64,000 nucleotides of DNA from Inia geoffrensis. Lineage: Eukaryota; Chordata; Mammalia; Artiodactyla; Iniidae. Positions 44,269 to 54,895 of this stretch are shown piece after piece. How positions within the stretch are numbered: the first letter of the stretch is position 1; each line of letters opens with the position of its first letter. The notes below the pieces were generated by a model. The model did not search any database. It saw only the letters and a program-made list of their open reading frames with translations, and was not told the origin of the DNA. The stretch spans positions 1,175,001 to 1,239,000 of the forward strand of contig CM070903.1 of assembly GCA_036417435.1 (NCBI GenBank), in the 5' to 3' direction. The translations under genes were made by a program, and so were the position numbers.

Positions 44269-44388
44269 ATCCCTCCTCCCCCCTCCCTCCCTCCCTCCCC
44301 CTCTTTCCCTCCCTCCCTCCCCCCTCCCTCCCCACTCGCTCCTCCCTCCCTCCCTCCCCCCTCCCTCCCTTCCTTCCTTCTTTCTTTA
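44269..44388. repeat. (CCCT)n/(CTTT)n pyrimidine tract, ~120 bp
   Basis: Almost pure C/T on plus over about 120 bases, built of CCCT units changing to CCTT and CTTT. Mirror-symmetric polypyrimidine of this kind can form triplex (H-DNA). Confidence 0.92.
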
Positions 44389-44874
44389 TGTCGAGAGCAC
44401 GTTTTGTCAACATAGATTAAGAGTCATACAAATGTTCAGATCCCCTAATGCCGTGTTGTTCCTGGGCTGAATCGCAAGGAAGTGATTCAGGTGACCCCCA
44501 AGACACATTCAGAGAGAGGTTCAGCGGGACGTTATGTGCCCCGACAAAGTGCAATGCGAACGACCAAGGATTGGAAGTGACTTGGGTGAGATAGGGCGCG
44601 TCGACAACGGAACATGATGCAAGGTTGAAAATTACTGCAGTAAAGTCTATAAAATATGTGGATCACATCTTACTATTAAATAAAAAAGAACAAAAAAGTG
44701 AGGCCACAGTATGTCTAGTACTATAGAGACATGTGGACACAGAAAAACTAGCAGGGGCAGGGACAACCACACACACACTGCGGGTGTGAGGCAGGGGGGA
44801 TACCCCCAAGCTCCCCTCCGTGCTCCCCTCCCTCACCTTCTCGCATGAGGAGGAGTGGAGATACACCTGAGAAC

Positions 44875-45310
44875 TATAAATATTTATTGATTCCACTGTG
44901 TGTGCACCACTATGGTCCAGAGTAAAACAATGGAAAACGACACCCCGTCTCCAGAAACTTACAGTCGGTCAGGAGAGACTCATATGCAATTTCAAAAAGG
45001 ACAAGTGTCGTGACAAAGTCCTAATCATGTAAGGTGACTATGGAATTCACTGTCTAAACTGAGACAGCTGGGAGAGTGAAGGGGTCACTGTTGAAAGCTA
45101 CACCAGAAAAATGAGCACGACCTGTCCCTGGAAATCCACACCGACGGGCAGCATCTCACCTGACGGAGGCCCGGGAAGGGTCGACCCAAGAGGTCACGCT
45201 AGACCTGGGCTTGGAGAGCACGCAGGTGGATGCCAGGTGGACGGGGTGAGGGAGGGGGAGAGGGCCTTCCAGAGGAAGGAGGGGGTTTCTGGGAAGCACA
45301 GTAGCAGGGA
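44875..45310 (+). mobile_element. Probable L2 LINE fragment
   Basis: 'tattgattccactgtgtgtg', 'gtctccagaaacttacagtc', 'ggcttggagagcacgcaggt' and 'gagggccttccagaggaagg' follow, in order, the common ancient repeat with 'agcacctactatgtgccag...gagcttacagtctagt...ggcattccaggcagagg', which I take to be L2. It is strongly diverged. Confidence 0.4.
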
Positions 45311-46519
45311 CACGGGGACGGGATAATCAGCTCCATGGAGCTCAGGCCAGATCTGATGCTAAATTCCCTGATCGGTCCAGAGAAGAGCCCCCCAGAGGGG
45401 AACGTCCGTGAAGAGGCATGATGTCCTAGTGTGCAGTGTGCCGAGTACGCCTTTTATTTTCTGCCTGATGCTTTGAAATCGGGGCTCTGCTGCCCCTGGA
45501 GGGCCTGCCCCTCCCACATTAGCTAATCCTAGAGACAGAAAACATTTCTTTCAAATGCAAAGGCACCAATCCGAGCTCACACCCCAAACACCCCCGCCAC
45601 CACCGCCCCGCAGGGCCCTCTCACTCTGGGCCAGTGTCCACCTGCCCTAATCACCCAGGGCAGGTGCCAGATACCTGGGGACAGCCCCTGCGCCCAGCAT
45701 CTGCTGGAATGATTCAGACCAGCCAATCCCAAGCCTGCTGACCCTGCCTCGCCCATCCTTCCTGTGGAGCCACCATCTAACACTTGCCCACATTTTCCTC
45801 TCACTCCCTCTGCCTCCGGAGCGGCCCTGGTACTTCCTCATGTGGCCCTGCGTGGCGAGATGTGTCTCCTGATTCTTGGGGTCTGTGGGTATAAACTTCT
45901 TCCTTCATGACATCATTTCTATGTCCGCATGTTGTACCACACGGGATTAGAACAAGTTCCGATGCCCTTAAAACAGCACATGTACTGGGCACCTGCCAAG
46001 GGCCCGGCCGGCCTGGGGTGAGGCAGTAGGTAGAGCCAGACTGCAGCCCAAGCAGAGCCTGGGTTTTTCGGGGTTTCACGGCTGCACTGAGAAGTTGGGG
46101 TTTTATCCTGACAGCGACCTGCTGAAGTGCTTCAAACATCGGCCTGACTGGTGTCGGCTGTTTTCATCTCTTCAGCCCCGACTTCCCTTCCCTTCCCTTC
46201 AGCCGAGCCCTCCATCACTAGACGAGACATGCACCCCAGGGCTCAAGACCTCTGCTGGGGACACTATCACTCTTTTCTCCCCTCTCCACCCCATGGACTG
46301 ATCCCTGCCTTAAGCCCCTCCTCCTGCCTGCCTGGGACCCTCTCCCAGGTCTCCAGAAACCTCCTCATAGGCAAGGGTGGGCCACGGTAAGGTAAAAACT
46401 TCTCAGTTCAGGTAAGAACCTTTCATTAGGCGCAGTCTGTGGGTGGGAGGTCCAGCGGAGCCCGTCAGTTCCCCATGGGTGGTCCCACAGGATGGCCGTG
46501 GGGTGGTCCCTACCGGGGG

Positions 46520-46665
46520 CTGCATCCTGGTTGTCAGAATCACCCGAGTGTTACTTCTACAAATACAGGTTCTAAGGCTCTGCCCAAGACCCTGTAACAT
46601 GAAAATCTGCAGAGAGAGGCCTGGCTGGGTGTCCCACGGGGCCCTGAGTGGTTCTGATGAAGGGC
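46520..46665 (-). mobile_element. Probable MER5A-like DNA transposon fragment
   Basis: 'tggttgtcagaatcacccga', 'gttctaaggctctgcccaag' and 'catgaaaatctgcagagaga' resemble the non-autonomous hAT family MER5A in reverse. 'acttgagaaccactgcc' at about 46921-46937 could be a terminal repeat, displaced by intervening sequence. Diverged. Confidence 0.4.
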
Positions 46666-47234
46666 CAGCCTGGGGAACGGCTGCTGGGCCAGGTTCCAGC
46701 AGCAGGGTGCCCTGAGTGCCTGGCCTCCGTGCTGAGGGCGCAGGATGGCAGGGAGGCGTGAATGCCACAGCCCGGGGGGAGTGTGCCTCCAGCTGGGCCA
46801 CTGGTCAGGGTGTGGCAGGGCTTCAAAGCCTTCTGCAAGCCCTGCTCTCTGGGCAGACGGGGAACTTGTGAACCAGACATTAGGCAGCTGCCCCAAGCAC
46901 TTCCGGTTCCTGGATACTGGACTTGAGAACCACTGCCACCCCCAATGCCCCTGGGGGAATGAAGTGAACCAGGACCTCAAAAAGCCGGGGTGGGAGGGGT
47001 TGGAAGGCACTTAAGCACCACCTACACCTGCCTTACCTTTGCACCAGACTCCTCCCTGCTTTCTGAGGAATGGGATGCTCCAACCTCACTTGTGCTCCCT
47101 TCACAAAGAAAACAACTGACGTCAGCAGGCCCCCCTGATTTGTGCTGCTCTATTGCTAGAAAGTTCCTTCTTGTATGAATTTTCAATCTGCCACCCTGAA
47201 ACTTCTACCTCATCTAACATTCAGTGTGACACCA

Positions 47235-48090
47235 TCAAGGATTGAAAAGGAGGAAGTAAAGCTGTTGTTTTCAGGTGCTATGGTTGTTTACATTAAAACC
47301 TGAGTCTACAAACAAATTATTATAAGTAAGAGAGCTTAGTGAAGTCACTATATAGAAGGTTAGTGTACAAAAGTCAGCTGGATTTCTGTACACGAGTAGC
47401 AAACGATTCCCCAGAAAAGGAATAAATAGAAAACATATTTACAATAGAATCACAGAATATCAAGTATTTAAGGATAAATCTAACAAAGTGTAAGTCTTCT
47501 GCAATAGAAATTATAAAATTTCATCAAGATAAAAATTTCAAAGACATACATGGAATGGCATACCATATTCATGGATAGGGGCACGTGTTATAAAGATGAC
47601 CATTCTCCCCAAATTGATGCATAAATTCAATGCATTTCCAATCAAAATTCCAACAGGGTATTTCATGGGACGTGCTGGGATCAGGCTAAAATGTACACAG
47701 AAGAATAAAGGACCAGGAATGTACAGGGCATTTCTGAAAGGGGAGTGGGGATTTCCCCACCACATGTCAGGATCACCATGAAATTGCCGTAATTGAGGTG
47801 ATTCAAGGTTATTGTGCGGGTAGACAGCTGGGCACTGGGATTGGATAGAGACCCCAGAAACAGACATACATGTGAGCAGAACAGAGAGCAGGGAGGGGAG
47901 GGGGAAGGAGATGCCCTCAGTCAATGGAGCGAGAAAAAAATGGCTACTCACATCAAAAAAGATATAACTAATTCTGCATGGGTTAAGGACATAAATGTTA
48001 AAGACAAAGCAGTAAGTTCTAAGTGGAAAACATGCATGACTCTCTTTTAGACATTGAGGTTGGAAAAGATTTCACAAGCATGGTGCACGG
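47235..48090 (+). mobile_element. LINE-1 ORF2 3' part, old copy
   Basis: Landmarks of the ORF2 C-terminal region: 'aaaagtcagctggatttctg', 'aggataaatctaacaaagtg', 'catggaatggcataccatat', 'aaattcaatgcatttccaat', 'caaaattccaacagggtatt' and 'gaaaacatgcatgactctc'. Frame broken in many places. It has the same orientation as the other three L1 pieces of this half. Confidence 0.82.
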
Positions 48091-48094
48091 GTTT

Positions 48095-48430
48095 GGCTAC
48101 TGTACCAGTCAGTGTCCTGGCAAGAAACCGGGCACACTCAGAACAAATCATTTGCGGAGAATTTTAGGAAGAGATCATTGACAAGGACGTGGGCAGCGTG
48201 TAAGGAACCCAATATAGGATGCAGGGCACACTGGGCGGTAACAGCAGGGAAAGGGAGGGACGTTGCAGGAAGCCAGAGGGAGCTGTGGGGAGCGGGTCCT
48301 GAATGTGGAGGGACTCACTGACCCTCAGTGAGTGGTGGGGGCACCTGTGGAGTCCGTCCCTGACCTCACCCAGCTCCCACTCTCGACTTCTGCTGGCGCC
48401 TCCCAGGGAGGAACCCGCCAGAAGCCAAAG
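48095..48430 (+). repeat. Old interspersed repeat, family not named
   Basis: 'tgtaccagtcagtgtcctgg', 'caagaaaccgggcacactca', 'ttgacaaggacgtgggcagc' and 'gaacccgccagaagccaaag' match, in order, a repeat I recall from many mammalian introns. It lies directly after the L1 fragment. Confidence 0.45.
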
Positions 48431-51400
48431 TGCAGCTGCCAGGGTGCAGGCCACCGTCACGCCTCACCTCAGGTGTGAGGGGCTGCAGAAGACAGCAGGA
48501 GCCAGAAGTGACCCGCACACCTGGGAGGGAGCGGTCGGCTGGCAGCACCGGGTTACAGGAAGAACCACTAGTAAAGACACCCTGGAGAAAGCTGACAGAG
48601 GCTGTAACGGGAGAAGAGGCTAACAACACACACAACTGAATATGGGCGGGGTCACGGGTGCACAGTGACTGCCCAGGAACCAGGATCACAGTCACCCCAA
48701 TAAAAGAGGGCAAACCCTGTTACCTCGGGTGGGCACTTGTTCTGAGGCGTAAGACAAATTGATGCACGCCCACCCGGCCGCTGCCATGCAAGGACCAGCG
48801 AGGGGAGAGTCTGGGGTCAAGGACCCCCACGACCCAGCTCTGCACTGCAGCCTGGAGGGGGGCGGGCAGGGGTGGCTTCCCCATTGTTCTCACTTCCTGA
48901 GCGGTTCCCAGGGTAAGTGTCCCCTCCGTTCCCCACTGCCATAGGCAGGATTACAAGACCACAGCCTCTTCCTGTCCTGGAACAATGCTGCCTGTCAGCC
49001 TCTGCCCTGGGAAGGATCCAGAATGCCTCAGAGCTGGAAAAAGCCATGACCTCAGCAGAGAAGATCTCTGGGGACAGGACGGATGCGCCCAGGGCCTGGA
49101 TTCCTGCCCCCAACTCCAGCTTGGGATTCCCAACATAAGTGTCCCCGAGAGAAGCTCCTTTTAAGGACAGTGGTGCCGTGGGGCCAGCTGGGCCATTCTT
49201 GGAGCGGGGGATGCTCTGATGGGGACAGGGCCGGCCCAGCTGGTCCACGAGCGGGAAGCTGGGAGTCTGCACATGGCCCCAACTCCCCCTTCCCCAGGGA
49301 CCAGGGACAGTGTCCAGAAGACACGGTGAGACCAGAAGTGGGCAGAAGAGGCCACCAGCCCTGGCACTGCTCGTAGCCGGGACTCCGTCACCATCCTCGG
49401 GCGAGTCACATCAGCTCAGGGGCCTGAGGTTTTCAGGAACATTCTGGAGCCCCAGAGCCATGGTTTGATGTGTAGGCTCTTCCTTCTGGCCCAGAAGGAG
49501 GGGTAAAGCGCTCACCTTTGATTTCTCTTTGAGCTCAGTTTGATTCGGTGAGCACAGCAACTGTTTACTCCAGAAGGTTCCGGCACCGACGGGGAGCCTG
49601 CGTGTGCCCAGAGGTGCCCACCGGGGGGTGTCTGTGCCATGGTAGGCACGGGCCCACACGTCCACACACACTCACGCGCCCTCACGCACACAGCAGCCCT
49701 GTCCCCCGAGGACCCTGCCAGAGCTGCCTCCATAGGACCTGCACCCTGAGCCCAGATGCCTGGCCCCCATCAACCCTCTGGCCTCACACACCTTGGGGTT
49801 AAAGGTGAAATGGAACAGAAAATAGTTAAATCTGATGGAAGACTGAAAGCTGTGAGGTTTCAGAAGTCCTCGGTGGGGTCGATTCAGAGCTGGTAGGGTT
49901 GTGTTCTAGAAAGTGGCCTCAAACAGTGAGTCAGCTGTCACTGAGCCTTAGCTCTGGGGGAAACCGTCACATTTTTATCAACCAGCCAACCGATGACCTA
50001 CGTCCTGCCTGTCGCTATGGAAAGCCTCCCCGTTAACGTACTGTTGGTGCGGTAACATGAACGCCGGCTGCGGGAGGCCTGTTCTAACGTGGGTTTTCCC
50101 CGTGAGGTGCACCCTTGCGCCCAGAGTCCAGGCAGCGCTTCAGCCCCTGCCCCAGCTCGGGATGGGGGCGGATTGTTTCAAATGGAACCCCCGGCGAACG
50201 CAGAAGTTGGGCACCACCTAGATCTGGAAGAGGACACCCCACAGTCGGAGCTGAACGGGGAAGGCAGAGATGGCCGCTCCACCTCGGCTGGGAACGGGCG
50301 CTGGGACTCGAGCTGAGCAGCGCTCCCTGCAACGACCGCGGCCAAGGACCACGGAAGCACAGAGTACTGATCTGTGGCTACAGTAAATCTCAGGGAGTAG
50401 GTGAATTTGCAAGAACGGAATTTGTGAACCATGGAACCGAGATTATTTCCTTTGAAGGAAAACTTAGAGATTAGAAGTAATATGGCAAGAGCTTTATGGG
50501 AAGACATGTTTCCCCTGCACTGACACCCATCGGAAAAACCCAGGCCCGGTGGGCCTGGCGGGCGGCGGGCCCCACCCCAAGGGCTTCAGTGGCTGAGAGG
50601 CACCGAATTCTAAGAGCTCTAACTAAACAAAGGCTTCGGGGAGGTTCTCCAGGAAACAGGCTCTGGGGCTCCGTCCACCAGCAGGAGTCAGTGGGGGGCC
50701 TGGACACAGCCGTGCAGGCAGACGGGGATGGGCCCAGCTGGGACACCCTTCTTGTGCAGCGTATGAAGTGGGTTTCTCCCTGTGTGAAAGCCAGCGTGTG
50801 GGGCTGGGTTCAAACACCATCAGGCTCCGCATCAGCTGTGTATCTCTGGAAGGGGTGGGGGGTGGGTCTCAAAGGAACATAAAGGAAAGATTTGTCATGG
50901 ATGAGTTATCTGCTGCCGTGTCCCCGAGACGCTAATGCAAACATAGTCGGGATGTTTTCAAGGTCACAGTGATTCCCCAGGTCTATTTTAGGGCAAAGTG
51001 AGGTCTGAGATACACAAGCACATGGGACTCTGCAGAGGAGAACTGGGTGCTTCCTAGCTCTTCGCCTGGGCTGAGTTGATATTTAGATTTGGTTTCAGAA
51101 CATCTTTTATCTGCAGAGCACTTTATGGGGCTGCTGCGAGGAAACAGGATTGAAAGCTTGAAGGTTAAGGGCTTCCTGTAAAAGCACTTCCAGTAAAAGG
51201 ATAGCCCAGGTGTGTCCCCCCACCTGGCACCACAGACCTGACGCAGCCACAGCCGCAGCCACAGCCGTGAGCCCGGCAGGTGACGGCCAGCTCAGGCGGC
51301 CACCCCAGGCCGCCTGCCCACCTGCCTGGAAGCCCCGACTTGCTGGCTGGGAATTCCTTCTGGAAGGATGCGCCTGACCCCACAGGGCCTATTCCCAGGG

Positions 51401-52260
51401 ACAACCTCGCTGGTGCGTGCAGGGGCTGTTGCACCGAATTGGATTCCTCACATAGCTTAGGATCCCCAGGAGGGTGGGAGCCCAGAGCAGGGGCGGTGCT
51501 TGGAATCCGTCTCCTGGGACTAGTGGCTCCTTGGAGAACACGTCTGCGCAGTTGAGACGTGCTTCTGCTCCCCGGACCTCGGGCCCCTCCCCACATCCCG
51601 GACCTCGGGCCCCTCCCCACATCCCGGACCTCGGGCCCCTCCCCACATCAGGCTCAGCAGTCATGGGCCACAGCCACTGAGATGCAGAAATTGATAAAAT
51701 CTGTGTAGGAAGTAGTCTCTGAGCTTTTGTTTCCATTCTTTTAAAACAAAATTGTCCCATTCCATGCAAAGAGAAAGCATAGTTCATGCAGAGACACATC
51801 TGTCTGCATCTGAGTCAGCAGGGATGTGCGTGCCAGATCAGCCTCCGACGCTCCGGGGAACAATCTAGCACATCTACCACCCTCAGCAAGGCACTGTGGT
51901 GCGTCCACAGCCTCTCTTGAGAAGTGTATGGCTTCCGTAGAGATACCCCGCCCCGTGTGACACATCTGACTGGGGTCCCTCAAGAGCAAGGTCTGATTGG
52001 CCCACACCCTCACTGGGCCTTAAAGCAGCTACTGAAGTGGGAGGACAAAGCCTGCTCCCTTCCGAACTGGGTGGCTCCTGCCTAGAGACGCCCGCCTGAA
52101 AGCATCCCTCACTCACGATGGAAGGGTTCTGCCTTGGGCAGGACAGAGGCAGGGTCTCACCTCCACTCCTCCCAGCCTCCCCCACTGCGACACCCACAGT
52201 CTTCAGGGGCAGACACTGCTCAGCCGCCTGATCTTCTCCCGTCTCTGCCCTACAGCAAAC
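48431..52260. other. Unique upstream flank, no gene recognised
   Basis: 49800-50050 and 50880-51170 are AT-richer unique stretches, the kind of sequence in which conserved non-coding elements are often found, but nothing specific can be assigned. A short (GCAGCCACAGCC) duplication lies at about 51242-51267. No protein-like, splice-flanked frame is seen. Confidence 0.5.
51571..51650. repeat. 26-bp tandem repeat, three copies
   Basis: The unit 'cggacctcgggcccctcccc' plus 'acatcc' repeats with an exact 26-base period (ggac at 51574, 51600 and 51626). The copies are essentially identical, which indicates a recent tandem duplication. Confidence 0.95.
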
Positions 52261-52264
52261 CCTC

Positions 52265-52510
52265 TATCTCTCCACCTCTATCTTCTTCTCCGCCCCTACA
52301 CCTATCCCTATCCCTACCTCCACCTTTGTCTCTCTCTAACCCCATCCCCATCTCCATCCCCACCCCCATCCCCACCTCCAACCCCATTCCCATCTCCACC
52401 CCCATCTCCATCCCCATCTCTCTCCATCCCAACATCCTTCTGGGTCTCATCTCTGGCTTCATCTCCATCTCCATCTCTATCCCTAGCTCTAGCTCTATCT
52501 TTAGTTCCTT
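52265..52510. repeat. (ATCCCC)n-type pyrimidine-rich repeat
   Basis: Degenerate hexamer array (CCCATC, TCCATC, CCCTAT) of about 245 bp, C/T/A only over most of its length. The minus strand reads as a Met/Glu/Gly-rich chance frame. Confidence 0.9.
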
Positions 52511-54450
52511 CCGTCTATCTTAATCGAGCAATAAGTGGTCTCAGACGTGGTCACAATGCTTTGGGGTTGGCAGACCCTGGCAATGGTCTATGATGGCTAA
52601 CCCTGGGCTGTGACTTGGCCACAGTCACCCCTGTGGCCACATCCTTGGCTCTGGTGGTAGAGAGTAGGGGGCGAGGGAATCGGCAGGTGGGCGGTGAAAG
52701 CCTTTGGTGAGGAAGGTAGGAGTGTGGAGCCAGAGTTTCCTGTAGGAGTTGGAAACACCGATGGCTGGGATGGTGTCGGCAATTTTGATCTGACCCCAGT
52801 GCATCAGCCCTCAGGCCCAGCTGAAGGAGCCCCTGAAAAATAAAGGTCACTTTCTCCTCCTCCTTCTTGCAGGCGTCTGTGCGTCAGAACATAAGTTTGC
52901 TTTTGTCTTTGCTGAGAAAGCATGTTTTGTACTTTCTGAAAAATGAAACCAGAGAACTTGTTCCGCCAAGAGCTGAGGACAGATAAACAGAAAAGCACAC
53001 AAGCAGGTCCTGGGGCAGCAAGACGGCCCCACCTCCCTGAATGCTTCTCACGAGCCGTGCACACACCTGCCTCTGCCAGTTACCTGAGGTGACCAGCACC
53101 CCCAGGCCACCACTGCCAAAGTCAGCTGGGGCCCCAAGCACACTTGCTCCATCATTCACCGTTTCCAGACCTTCTCATGTTTGCATCATTAACCGTGTTT
53201 CTATTGGCACCGCTTTTAACTGAGTTAGAGAAATCAGACACCTCTATTTCAGTGATAGAGATTGCCGATCCCTATCTGGTCTTGTTGTTTTATTTCATCT
53301 AAGAATTGACCTCTTAGGCAGGAAAAAAGCCTCTCTGGTTCTTGGAACCTCCATCACGCGCCCTTGCTGACCCTCTCGGGAACTCTGAAAGGGATTATCT
53401 GCCTTCTCAGAGGGGGAGGCGGAGGGAGGGCATGCGGAGGGAGGGAGGGCTGGCTGAGACCACCATCCAGGCCGTGGGGCCTCCGGGCGCTGGGCCTTTG
53501 CTCCGTCCCCTGCGGTGCATCCCTCCTGTGCCAGGTCCTCTCCACTGCAGCTGAGGGCCGGCTTGGCCTGGTGCTCAGGCCCCGGGGCACAGCAGGTAGT
53601 CACCTGGGAGCTGAAAGCCCACCGGAATCGGGCCACCCGCAGGAGTGGAGTCTTGGGTAGAGGGTCCTTAGTGGTTTCACAAGAGCCTGGTGAAGGTGCT
53701 GTGCAGCCTGGGCTGAGGACCCTGGACCAAAGGGCGCGTGACCTCAGGATGACAAAGGGCAAGGTAAGGGCCTCTCATGGAGACTGTGTCGTCACCACTC
53801 GCTGGAGGCCAGCTGGAGATGGGGAAGGACTCCCTCAAGCTTTACCCTGCCGTCATCCTCGGTTAACGTGGTCCCCACGTGGGGCTCATTGCCTCTGTCT
53901 CCGTGGCCGACTGGATTACTTAAGGGTCAAGCTTGAGGGCGCTGGATGCCCGGCTTCGGTGCCATCGCAGGGACTAGCCTGTGTTTATCTCCATGGAGCG
54001 ACCAGTGACCAGCCAGCATTTCAGCCAAGCCTACCGCAAGGGCCTGCGGGATGCGGTCGGAGGAGTGGGTCCGGAGGGACGGACAGAGGGACAGAGGGAC
54101 AGGGGCCAGTGCACCTCTGCACCTTGATTCCTGCAAAGTGCAGGTCAAGCCAGGCCTGGCCCAGCAGGGACAGGGCTCGGCCAGCTGGGAGCAGCTCGCA
54201 AGCTTGTGGTCCATGGATCTCTCCTGGGGGTCGGGGCCTGAGGTGGGAAACAGGAGGGTGGAGAGATGGGCTGAGGCTCCTCAGACAGGCCTCCCATCCA
54301 TGGGGCGGGAGGCAGGGTAAGTCCGCTCACAGTCACAGAAGCTGCAGCCCCTCCTCCCAGCTCCCTTCTCTGCCCCCTTAGCACCCGCTCCACCCCCAAA
54401 GGCTCTGCCAAGACCCTCCTCTTTCGGCCTCTCTGTCCTGTGAGCGTCCT
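52511..54450. other. Unique upstream flank
   Basis: 52850-53300 is AT-richer with a good acceptor-like 'ctcctcctccttcttgcag' ending near 52872, but no protein-like exon follows. A short GGGACAGA tandem lies at about 54075-54104. Nothing else is recognised. Confidence 0.5.
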
Positions 54451-54895
54451 GGGGCCGCAGCAAATTACTACAAACCAGGTGACTCGGAATGACAGAAATT
54501 TATTGTCTCACTGTTTGGAGGCCCCAAGTCCAGAATCAAGGTATCACAGGGCTGCGCTCCCCCTGAGACTCCAGGGAGGGTCCTTCCTGCGTCTCCAGCC
54601 CCCGGCGTTTCCAGCCGGCGGGCTCCCGCCTGCACAGGCAGGTCCTCACTTGTCACCCCTCCGCGGAACCGCAGCCCTGCCCCTTCCATCTGTCACGTCT
54701 CCCTCTGCCCGCCCTTCGCAGTCACTTGTGATGGTCTCCAGGGCCCACCTGGATAGGCCAGGGTGGTCTCCCCTCTCAAGACCCTTCACTTAATTCCACC
54801 TGCAAAGAGCCACTTTCCAAATAAGGTCACACTCGTGTCCAGGGGGCTAGGACTTGGTGTCTTTGGAGCCATTTTCCACTGAGCAGCTCCTGGCA
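54451..54895 (+). repeat. Old interspersed repeat, fairly complete copy
   Basis: 'gacagaaatttattgtctca', 'ctgtttggaggccccaagtc', 'ccagaatcaaggtatcacag', 'acctggataggccagggtgg' and 'ccaaataaggtcacactcgt' show the same placental repeat kind as the copies at 18175 and 39605, here with both ends visible. Confidence 0.65.

Larger units (their letters stand above)
44389..47234. other. Upstream flank with old repeat fragments
   Basis: Apart from the two repeat fragments listed separately, this stretch is unique. 44400-44890 is AT-richer and unrecognised. 45400-46400 shows MIR/L2-like scraps ('gggcacctgccaagggccc') too weak to call. Confidence 0.45.

Noticed and set aside
52850..53300. Possible exon after a strong polypyrimidine-AG at about 52872
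   Set aside because: No protein-like frame or donor pairing. It could at most be a non-coding RNA exon, for which there is no evidence in the sequence.
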